Origin: J088 sp003695505 [NCBI: Candidatus Dadabacteria bacterium]
GTDB lineage: Bacteria > J088
Direction of reading: 5' to 3'
Assembly: GCA_003695505.1 (NCBI GenBank)
Contig: RFIY01000115.1
Location: forward strand, 1 to 19,585
DNA: 19,585 nt
Below the pieces are notes generated by a model that did not search any database, was not told the origin of the DNA, and was given only the letters and a program-made list of their open reading frames with translations. Shown one piece after another: positions 10,505-16,906 of the stretch (position 1 is the stretch's first letter; the number at the start of each line of letters is the position of its first letter). The position numbers and the translations under genes were made by a program.

Positions 10505-12202
10505 CTAGCGATCCTGCGGTAAACCGGCAACCGCAACACGTGCCGGCACACTTCGGGCGAGCGTCTGCGCCAGCGCCTCGACCCGCCAGAGCAGTTCGGC
10601 GTCGAGATCGGTCGCCGACAGCGCGTCGGCCGCGAGAATCCGTCCCGTCGCGGGATCGACGATCTGTACCGACAATGCCAGTGTGTTGCCGACCGTGCGC
10701 AGGCGCACCTCGAGCAGCGCCACGCGCTGTTGCGCGGCCCATCGCTGCACGCACGCCGGGTCCCTCGACCCTTCACAGGCCCGGCGGATGCGGCGACCAA
10801 TGATCGTGCCCGAAGCATCGACGAGGTCGAAACGCCGCGTCCGGTCCAGTGCGGCAATCAGCCGATCATGCAGTGCCTCGCCCAGCCAGTCGAACCAGCG
10901 GCCTGCCGCCGCCTGGCCGGTATCGGGCGGCAGCAGCAACAGCGGCAGGGGATCGATGGACTCATCGGCAGCCTGTTCGCTTGCGGCGGCCAGCCAGGAC
11001 CGTTTGTTCCAGGCCGTGCGCCAGCCGGCGAGAAACGCGGGGCTGAATGGTTCGGCAAAGATCTTTCCGGCGAGCGGTTGCGCATTCCCTCTGGCCGTTG
11101 TGGTTCCCCGCGGCCGCCAGTCCAGTTGCGCGAGCAGAATTTGTGTCGCTTCGGGGAGCGCGGCCTGCCGGTCACGCTGCTCGACGACAAGGGCTCGATC
11201 GGCTGGCAGCCAGAGGGTCATTGCGGTGGCTGCATCGGCATGGACATCGAGCCAGCGCACATCGCGGTCCCAGATCGTCAGCCGCTGGCGTCCGGCAGGC
11301 AATGTCAGCCTGCGTAACCCACGTCCGCGATTCAGATCGAGCACCGGAAGCCCGCTCGACTGATCCGGCCGCACTTCCGCGTGCAGTTGCAGATCGGCAT
11401 CGGACACGCGGCTGTCGGCGGCGTCGATCCACGCGTGGATTTCACTCCAGTCGATCTGGCCGTTGCCGTCGATATCGGCGCCACCGGACAAGCCGCTCCG
11501 GAGTATGTAGCTGAACACACCACCCCGCCAGACGCTCCATTCGTGGACGGTTTCCGCGAGCGCCGTGCTGAGCAACAGACCGGTATTGGGGTACCGGTTG
11601 ATGTCCTCGGCAGCAATCAGCGCCTGCACCGTTCGACGGAAGGCCTCGGCGGTCTCCTCTGCGCCGCGGGCACGGATCATCATGCCGCTATTGCAGGCAT
11701 CGATGATTACCAGATTGCGGTCGGCCGGGCTGCGCGCCAGCACGCGGGCATATAAATCACTGCGCGAAAAACGCGCATCCGCCAGATGCAGATAGCCGAC
11801 GCCCTGACGATTCACGCTGCCGTGCCCGCTGAAGTAGAAGACGAGCTCGGTTCGCGCGCCGCGTTTCCTGGCGCGCTCCAGCGCCGTGAACGCCTCCTGC
11901 AGCGCACGATCCAGTGCGTCGCGGGTTGGCGTTTCCGCGGCCGTCGCGATCGCCGGATACCGCGACAACGTATCGGGATCGGCGTCCGTGAGCAGATGGA
12001 CTTCGTCCGCGAACGCCGACCAGAAACGGGCCATCTGCAACGCATCGTCGTCGGCGAAAAAGAGGGTCGAAAGATCCTGGTCGAGCGGACGATTGTTGCC
12101 GACGATCACGGCGACACGCCAAGTTTGCGGACTCGTCGTCGCGGCGGCGCCATCGAACGCGGACAGCACGATGCAGGCGATGAGGAACACGTATCGTTTC
12201 AT
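10505..12202 (-). CDS. Secreted caspase-like (C14) peptidase with EF-hand
   Basis: A 565-residue protein with a signal peptide (about 1-20), so it acts outside the cytoplasm. The caspase fold spans about 27-260, with the catalytic His in YFSGHGS (His127) and the catalytic Cys in VIIDACNSG (Cys170). A canonical 12-residue EF-hand loop follows at 243-254 (D-x-D-x-N-x-Q-x-D-x-x-E), suggesting calcium control, which is known for metacaspases. Residues 265-420 form an uncharacterised region. The C-terminal part (about 420-565) has a TolB/FlgO-like look (RFDLVDASG..., NTLALSVQIVDPATGRIL). Both catalytic residues are intact. The start has an AGGTGGAG site and overlaps the anti-sigma stop (ATGA). The target of cleavage is unknown. 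Confidence 0.9.
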   Translation of the reverse strand: MKRYVFLIACIVLSAFDGAAATTSPQTWRVAVIVGNNRPLDQDLSTLFFADDDALQMARFWSAFADEVHLLTDADPDTLSRYPAIATAAETPTRDALDRALQEAFTALERARKRGARTELVFYFSGHGSVNRQGVGYLHLADARFSRSDLYARVLARSPADRNLVIIDACNSGMMIRARGAEETAEAFRRTVQALIAAEDINRYPNTGLLLSTALAETVHEWSVWRGGVFSYILRSGLSGGADIDGNGQIDWSEIHAWIDAADSRVSDADLQLHAEVRPDQSSGLPVLDLNRGRGLRRLTLPAGRQRLTIWDRDVRWLDVHADAATAMTLWLPADRALVVEQRDRQAALPEATQILLAQLDWRPRGTTTARGNAQPLAGKIFAEPFSPAFLAGWRTAWNKRSWLAAASEQAADESIDPLPLLLLPPDTGQAAAGRWFDWLGEALHDRLIAALDRTRRFDLVDASGTIIGRRIRRACEGSRDPACVQRWAAQQRVALLEVRLRTVGNTLALSVQIVDPATGRILAADALSATDLDAELLWRVEALAQTLARSVPARVAVAGLPQDR

Positions 12203-12909
12203 GGCTCCACCTGGATCGGGATGCGCCTCAGCATCAGCAACTGACGGTACTGCGGTAATGCGCTATCGCGCAGATAAAATCGAGCCTCCAGCATACCGCG
12301 CTCAGGCAGATCTTCCGGACGAAGCGTAGCACCGGCGACCGGCGTCACGGCATGCGGCGCCAGCTCCACGGGCGCGACGATGAACGACTGGTCCTTCGCA
12401 CGAATACGCAGATCCGCCAGCACTGGCTGAGAGGTCGGGTTCGTGTAGACCACCTGCAGCATCTCGTCGGGGCCGAGGACGAGGACGTCGTCGTCGACGA
12501 CCACGATTTCACGGATATGCGTCGTATCCGGACCAGCAAACAGACGAATGCCGGGCTCCAGTTCCGCGTCCTGCACGGCACCACGGGGCATCCATCCCGT
12601 ATCACGGTCTGTCCGGTTCGGAAGCCAGACAATGGCCGCCACCGCGACGGCCAGCACGCCGGCGGCCGGTACGAGCCAGCGGACGCGACCCGGCCGCGGT
12701 TCATCGGTGCGTTCGACACCCGCCGCGAATCGCTCTGCCGCTGCCTCCCCGAAGACGACCGACTCGACCTGTCTCCAGACGTTGTACTGGCGACGGCACG
12801 TCGGGCAACCGCGCACGTGCTCCCGCAGATCGTCCGGCAACGGCTCGTTGCGCTGCAGCAGACGCTGCAGCCGACGCCTGAGCCGACGATGGCGCCAGCG
12901 CTCAAACAT
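12199..12909 (-). CDS. Zinc-finger transmembrane anti-sigma factor
   Basis: A 236-residue protein beginning with a basic helical segment and an HxxxCxxC zinc site (His31, Cys35, Cys38; HVRGCPTC) typical of zf-HC2/ZAS anti-sigma domains, which bind ECF sigma factors at the inner membrane. One membrane helix (about 78-96, WLVPAAGVLAVAVAAIVWL) separates it from a ~140-residue periplasmic beta-rich domain with no family I recognise. Start 12909 is preferred over ATG 12915 because the GGAG site lies 8 nt from the former and only 2 nt from the latter. It overlaps the sigma gene stop by 8 nt, the usual arrangement for a sigma/anti-sigma pair, so it very probably restrains that sigma factor. Confidence 0.87.
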   Translation of the reverse strand: MFERWRHRRLRRRLQRLLQRNEPLPDDLREHVRGCPTCRRQYNVWRQVESVVFGEAAAERFAAGVERTDEPRPGRVRWLVPAAGVLAVAVAAIVWLPNRTDRDTGWMPRGAVQDAELEPGIRLFAGPDTTHIREIVVVDDDVLVLGPDEMLQVVYTNPTSQPVLADLRIRAKDQSFIVAPVELAPHAVTPVAGATLRPEDLPERGMLEARFYLRDSALPQYRQLLMLRRIPIQVEP

Positions 12910-13591
12910 CGTCATCGCTCCACCAGCCTCGCTTTTTCAACAACGCCGCGAGGCGCATGCGCAATCTGCTTTCGATCGTTCGCACCTGCGATCGCGTCAA
13001 CCCCGTGCGCGTCGCGCAGTCGCGCTGGCTGCACTGGTGTTCGAAGCGCTCGCGCAGCACGAGCGCCTCGTCGCTCGCCAGGCCGTCGCGAAATTCTGCA
13101 ATGATCGCCGCGAGCTGCTCGCGGTCCAGCGCGTCCAGGACCGGTTCGGCTGGAATGTCCGGCTCGGTCTGCGACAGCGCCGCCGGCTCGACGAGAACCA
13201 GGCGTTTGCGATCGGCGCGACGCAGTTCGTCGATCACGCAGTTGCGCAAAATCTGCAGAAACCACGGCTCAACCGGCCGGATTCCATCGTAAGTGGCCAG
13301 CCCTTTCGTGCTGAAGGCTTTGCTGACGGCGGTCTGTAGCAGGTCATCGACATCGAACGGATCGAGTCCTCCGGAAAATCGGTACACCTGTCCGCCACTA
13401 CGGAAAGTAAACCCGGTCCGCAGCAAGCGTCGTCCCGCCGGCACAACGAGCCGGATCGCGGACTGGACCGCATCGGGATCCCCGGCCCGCAGTCTGCGCT
13501 CGAAATCGTCTGTCACTCGATCCATCGACTTCGGCCCGTCGAATTTCCTCTCGCTCCACTCAGGACAGATATGGCTCAGCGTCAGTTCCAT
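12902..13591 (-). CDS. ECF-like sigma-70 family factor
   Basis: A 229-residue sigma factor with a region 2 (about 35-130) including DVDDLLQTAVSKAF (region 2.2) and EPWFLQILRNCVIDELRR (2.3/2.4), and a region 4 helix-turn-helix (about 160-222, SQRDCATRTGLTRSQVRTIE). It lacks regions 1.1 and 3, as expected for group 4 factors. The segment between the first two helices of region 2 is longer than usual. The start is uncertain: a TTG at 13627 and an ATG at 13525 are alternatives, and none has a strong ribosome site; coding-like third positions favour 13591. It heads the minus-strand cluster and is followed at once by its probable anti-sigma factor, so it likely drives this cluster. Confidence 0.88.
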   Translation of the reverse strand: MELTLSHICPEWSERKFDGPKSMDRVTDDFERRLRAGDPDAVQSAIRLVVPAGRRLLRTGFTFRSGGQVYRFSGGLDPFDVDDLLQTAVSKAFSTKGLATYDGIRPVEPWFLQILRNCVIDELRRADRKRLVLVEPAALSQTEPDIPAEPVLDALDREQLAAIIAEFRDGLASDEALVLRERFEHQCSQRDCATRTGLTRSQVRTIESRLRMRLAALLKKRGWWSDDDV

Positions 13592-13754
13592 GTTCCCATC
13601 GTCGGGTCTGTCTCGCCGCCGCGTCAAGTCGGGCGTTCGTCGATCATTACCTCTATGTAAGTTTTATACGGTCGACGAAGACAAATGGGCGAATGGCGCG
13701 TCGTCGGGACACTGCCTCTTGACAAAGCGGTGCCCGCTGGAGGAAGATGGCATC
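13592..13754. promoter_or_regulatory. Divergent promoter region, sigma cluster / beta-propeller gene
   Basis: This 163-nt spacer separates two divergent genes and must hold the promoters of the sigma cluster (minus) and the beta-propeller gene (plus). A patch at 13644-13668 is AT-rich against a GC-rich background and includes TATAAA on the minus strand (13663-13668). No properly spaced -35 was found on either strand. An ECF-type GGAAC/GTC pair was not convincingly identified. Confidence 0.35.
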
Positions 13755-15374
13755 GTGCGAAACTGGACAGGCTGGCTTCTGATCTTCCTCTGTTGCGGTG
13801 TGGGCGTGGGCGAAGCCCAGGAGCCGGCGCCGATCATGGTCGCGGATGGTTTCCGCTTTCTGCCAGAATTCGAACGCTACCGCGACAATCCGGCGCCCCT
13901 GCCCGACCTGCCGCCGGAACGGAATCCCTATATGGCTGCATCGCCGGCGGCCGCGATGCACAGCGACAGTCATGCAACGCAGCGAACGAGCTGGGCCGGC
14001 CCCACCGGTACGGGCGCGCGGGTCCGCAGCGCTTCGCTTGGCTTTTTCGCCGGCGAATGCGCGACCGCCAATTTCGACAGCCAGGGACGGATGTTCAGTG
14101 TCTGCATGCGCTTCGCGCAACCCGAGGTGCTCTGGTTCGATCCCGAAACGCTGGCCGTGCGGGCACGGTATGGTCTGGCGCCACGCCCGACCGACAGCCT
14201 GCTCCGCATCCGCAAGATCATCAAGAATACGAGCGGCGGGGCCTACTTCTATATCGATGATCAGGATCGGATCGTCGTGGCCGATTCCGCCAACGTCATC
14301 CATATCATCCGCGCGGTTGCCAACCCGGATCGCCTCGTCGCCGACGAACAGATCCAACTCGGACCGTCGCTGGCGACACCGATCAGCGCGGTGCTACCCG
14401 ACTGGTCCGGCAACATCTGGTTTGTGACGCAGGATGGCGTCGTCGGCTTCGTGACGCCAGAGCGGGATCTGCATCTATACCGGCTGGCGGGCGAGCAGAT
14501 CCAGAACTCGTTCGCGACTGCCGCCGATGGCGTCTACGTCGTCAGCAACCGTGCGCTCTATCGGTTTACGGCCGACAGACACGGCGTGCGGCTTCACTGG
14601 CGCGAAACATATCCGAGTGGCCACGCGAAGGCCGGGCAGATCGACGACGGATCGGGGACGACACCGACCCTGTTCGGCGGACGCTACGTCGCGATCGCCG
14701 ATGCCTCGACGCCGCGCGTTCAGGTGCGCGTTTACGATCGACTTGCGGAAGATGACCGACTGGTCTGTGCGTTGCCCGTATTCCTGCCCGGCAGCTCGGC
14801 GACCGAGAATTCGCTGATCGCCTACGGCAACAGCCTGATCATCGACAACAACGCCGGCTTCGACTTTTTCCTGAAGTTCACCCGCGGCCAAACGACCGGA
14901 TCCGGCATGGCGCGTATCGATGTCGATGCGGAGCGACGCACCTGCGTGACGCGCTGGGAAAACGATGTTTATGCGCCGTCGGTCGTGCCGCGCCTGTCGA
15001 CGGCCAGTGGCCTGATCTATGTTTATGGCAAGAAGCCGGGCCTCAATATCGATGCGTACTACCTGAAAGCGGTCGATTTTCGTACCGGCGACCTGGTTTT
15101 TGAAATCCTGACCGGCACCGGACTGCGCTACGACAACAACTGGGCGGCGCTGACGATCGGTCCAGATGGTGCCGCCTATGTCGGTGTCGTCAATGGCATC
15201 GTGCGGATCGCCGACGATCCGTCAGCCACCGTCGCCACCGGCCCGAACCGCAATCCGAAGCGGGACTGGCGCGACCAGCGCCGCGATGATCGCAGAGTCA
15301 CCCGCCGCGCAGGAAGGTCTGCACCAGCAGACGCACACCGACAAACAGCAGCAACACGCCGAACAGACGCCTGA
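13755..15374 (+). CDS. Secreted beta-propeller-like protein, unknown function
   Basis: A 539-residue protein starting at GTG 13755, chosen because a GGAGGAAG site lies just upstream and the product opens into a signal peptide (WTGWLLIFLCCGVGVGEA, cleavage near 21). No lipobox. The body repeats strand patterns typical of PQQ/NHL-like propellers, such as DDQDRIVVADSANVIHI, DWSGNIWFVTQDGVVGFVTP, ADGVYVVSNRALYRF and PDGAAYVGVVNGIVRIA. A few cysteines (for example in FFAGECATANF and FSVCMRF) fit an exported protein. No catalytic motif was seen. The final ~26 codons are antisense to the permease gene and encode an Arg-rich tail unlike the rest. It is divergent from the sigma cluster and could be a co-regulated partner, but that is a guess. 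Confidence 0.78.
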   Translation: MRNWTGWLLIFLCCGVGVGEAQEPAPIMVADGFRFLPEFERYRDNPAPLPDLPPERNPYMAASPAAAMHSDSHATQRTSWAGPTGTGARVRSASLGFFAGECATANFDSQGRMFSVCMRFAQPEVLWFDPETLAVRARYGLAPRPTDSLLRIRKIIKNTSGGAYFYIDDQDRIVVADSANVIHIIRAVANPDRLVADEQIQLGPSLATPISAVLPDWSGNIWFVTQDGVVGFVTPERDLHLYRLAGEQIQNSFATAADGVYVVSNRALYRFTADRHGVRLHWRETYPSGHAKAGQIDDGSGTTPTLFGGRYVAIADASTPRVQVRVYDRLAEDDRLVCALPVFLPGSSATENSLIAYGNSLIIDNNAGFDFFLKFTRGQTTGSGMARIDVDAERRTCVTRWENDVYAPSVVPRLSTASGLIYVYGKKPGLNIDAYYLKAVDFRTGDLVFEILTGTGLRYDNNWAALTIGPDGAAYVGVVNGIVRIADDPSATVATGPNRNPKRDWRDQRRDDRRVTRRAGRSAPADAHRQTAATRRTDA

Positions 15375-16056
15375 TCGTCTGCGGGGAAAAGCGCTGCGCG
15401 CCGAGGCGCGCGCCCACCTGCCCCCCAAGCAATACGGCCGCGGCCAGTGGGACGAGCGCCTCCCACGGAAATGGCTGGCCACCGGCAAGGCGTCCGCCCA
15501 GTCCGGCCAGGGAATTGGCCACGATGAACAACGCCCCGGTCGCGGCCGCGGTCCTGGGCGTTGCAATGCGCAACATGACCAGCGCCGGCACCAGGTAGAT
15601 GCCCCCACCGATACCGGTCAGGCCGGCCAGCGCACCAAGCAATCCGCCGAGCAGCAGCAACAGCAACATGCCGGGCTCACGATCGGTACGCGCGTCGGTG
15701 CCACGAAAAACCCACATCCGCACGGCGGCAACGACGAGCAGGCCCCCGAGCAGGAACTGGAACTGTTCGCGCGGCAGCACGATCTGTCCGCAAAGCCACG
15801 CCGCGGGCATCGACGCGACCGCCAGCGGCCAGAACAGGCGCCATCGCGTATGGCCCGCACGCGCGTAGTGCCAGGCGCCGCCTCCGGCAACGATCAGATT
15901 GAGCGCCAGGGCCAGCGGCGGCATGATCGTATACTCGACCCCCGCAAGCGCCATCAATGCAAGGTAGCTGCTGCCACCACCAAGCCCGACCGCCCCATAG
16001 ACAAAGGCGACGACCGCAAACAACGGTGCAAGAATCCAGAGTTGCTGGGCATCCAT
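15298..16056 (-). CDS. TauE/SafE family membrane permease
   Basis: A 252-residue polytopic membrane protein with about eight hydrophobic helices. The two family half-repeats each have a glycine-rich signature: GLGGGSS (24-30) and GIGGGIYLVP (148-157). The length matches the family (about 240-270). Members export or import sulfite, sulfoacetate or other organosulfonate-type anions; the substrate here cannot be told from sequence. Start 16056 is preferred over a longer frame because the extra N-terminus would be translated from the inverted-repeat spacer and has no membrane character. The ribosome site is weak (GAAGA). Its 3' end overlaps the convergent beta-propeller gene by 77 nt. Confidence 0.88.
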   Translation of the reverse strand: MDAQQLWILAPLFAVVAFVYGAVGLGGGSSYLALMALAGVEYTIMPPLALALNLIVAGGGAWHYARAGHTRWRLFWPLAVASMPAAWLCGQIVLPREQFQFLLGGLLVVAAVRMWVFRGTDARTDREPGMLLLLLLGGLLGALAGLTGIGGGIYLVPALVMLRIATPRTAAATGALFIVANSLAGLGGRLAGGQPFPWEALVPLAAAVLLGGQVGARLGAQRFSPQTIRRLFGVLLLFVGVRLLVQTFLRGG

Positions 16057-16077
16057 GGTCTTCAGAATGACACATCT

Positions 16078-16111
16078 CCGCCCCCCCCGGTGCCAGCTTT
16101 CAATTCTTAAA
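16078..16111 (-). repeat. Inverted repeat element, left copy (upstream of permease)
   Basis: This 34-nt sequence is repeated in inverted orientation at 16313-16344. On the minus strand it reads TTTAAGAATTGAAAGCTGG, then CACC, a G8 run and CGG. It ends 21 nt before the permease start codon. The only difference from the other copy is the length of the homopolymer (eight versus six). It may be a terminal repeat of a small non-autonomous mobile element or a duplicated leader/regulatory element. Confidence 0.8.
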
Positions 16112-16312
16112 TTACAGACGCGCCCGATTGCAGCATCCTTCGCACCGCGCATGCAGCAGATGCCGCGGGGCGCTGAGGCCAGTGTCGGATCCATCGCTGG
16201 GACCCGTTGCTGCTCTGCCATCGTGCTGAACGCTCTTGCACCAGCGCGGCGGCGGTACCATATGCACGACGCGAATCATTTTGGACTTGCGCGAGTTGGA
16301 TCCTGGCCGTTT

Positions 16313-16344
16313 TTTAAGAATTGAAAGCTGGCACCGGGGGGCGG
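16313..16344 (+). repeat. Inverted repeat element, right copy (upstream of PerR-like gene)
   Basis: This 32-nt copy reads TTTAAGAATTGAAAGCTGG, then CACC, a G6 run and CGG on the plus strand. It lies 48 nt before the regulator start, just upstream of its promoter. With the left copy it bounds a 267-bp unit (16078-16344) whose ~200-nt interior carries no gene I can support. No clear target-site duplication flanks the pair. Confidence 0.8.
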
Positions 16345-16356
16345 TCCATCAGGCTA

Positions 16357-16384
16357 TTGCATGTTTTATGCATTTGTATATAAT
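16357..16384 (+). promoter_or_regulatory. Promoter with embedded operator-like palindrome, PerR-like/peroxidase operon
   Basis: A -35-like TTGCAT (16357-16362) and a consensus -10 TATAAT (16379-16384) are separated by 16 nt. Between them lies a perfect TGCAT-N5-ATGCA palindrome (16358-16372), and an imperfect TTAT...ATAA dyad (16366-16383) overlaps the -10. AT-rich dyads over the promoter are typical of Fur/PerR boxes, so autorepression is likely. The expected transcription start falls 1-2 nt before the ATG at 16393. Confidence 0.65.
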
Positions 16385-16392
16385 AACCTCCT

Positions 16393-16872
16393 ATGATGAC
16401 TTCTCCACAGGCGCATCACCCGGATCTGGAAGACTTGCGCGAGCGGTGTCGCTCTGCTGGACTGCGCCTGACGGTGCAGAAGGCGGCAGTCCTCGATGCG
16501 ATCTGTGCACTGGAGACGCACCCGACCATCGACGAAGTGTCCGCGCGCGTCCAGCAACGCCTGCCACAGGTCGCCCGAACCACGGTCGCACGCATCCTCG
16601 ACGAATTCGCGGCGCAGGGAATCGTGCGGCGTGTCTGCCACAGCGGGCGCGCCATGCGCTTCGACCCCAATCTGGCCCCGCACCACCACCTGCAATGCAT
16701 CGAATGCGGCCGCATCGACGACATCGCGCTGCCCGAAATCGACGAGGTACTGAACGGGATCAAAACAACAGGGTTCGTTTCTCGTGAAGCAAGCGTGATC
16801 TTTCGCGGCTGGTGCCGCGATTGCGCACCGCAAGGGGCACGGGAGCGCGTACGGCGCAAGCGACCAGATTAA
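16393..16872 (+). CDS. Fur-family regulator, PerR-like
   Basis: A 159-residue Fur-family DNA-binding repressor. The N-terminal winged helix spans about 10-88 (AGLRLTVQKAAVLDAI; VARTTVARILDEF as recognition region). The metal domain has HHHLQC (97-102) and two CxxC pairs, Cys102/Cys105 and Cys141/Cys144, for the structural zinc. Against Bacillus PerR as I remember it, the regulatory ligands H37, D85, H91, H93 and D104 correspond to His43, Asp91, His97, His99 and Asp110 at a constant offset of six. An Asp at the last position is the PerR choice where Fur has Glu. The partner gene is a cytochrome c peroxidase 34 nt downstream, which supports peroxide sensing. No Shine-Dalgarno precedes the ATG (CCTCCT instead), so leaderless translation is possible. 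Zur or Fur function is not excluded. Confidence 0.85.
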   Translation: MMTSPQAHHPDLEDLRERCRSAGLRLTVQKAAVLDAICALETHPTIDEVSARVQQRLPQVARTTVARILDEFAAQGIVRRVCHSGRAMRFDPNLAPHHHLQCIECGRIDDIALPEIDEVLNGIKTTGFVSREASVIFRGWCRDCAPQGARERVRRKRPD

Positions 16873-16906
16873 CCAGAACCACTCAACCATGGGAAGGCAT
16901 ATCACA

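Noticed and set aside
13719-13747. TTGACA (13719-13724) as a -35 box for the beta-propeller gene
   Set aside because: The matching -10 position is the GGAGGAAG ribosome site, with no TATAAT-like sequence.
16057-16221. A 55-codon N-terminal extension of the permease
   Set aside because: It would be translated across the left inverted repeat and adds a polar, cysteine-containing segment not found in TauE/SafE proteins.
16328-16362. TGGCAC inside the inverted repeat as a sigma-54 -24 element
   Set aside because: No TTGC-type -12 box lies at the required spacing; the next TTGC is over 20 nt away.
16889-16906. Upstream ATG for the cytochrome c peroxidase
   Set aside because: It would cover the GGGAAGG ribosome site and add six residues before a normal signal peptide; ATG 16907 fits better.
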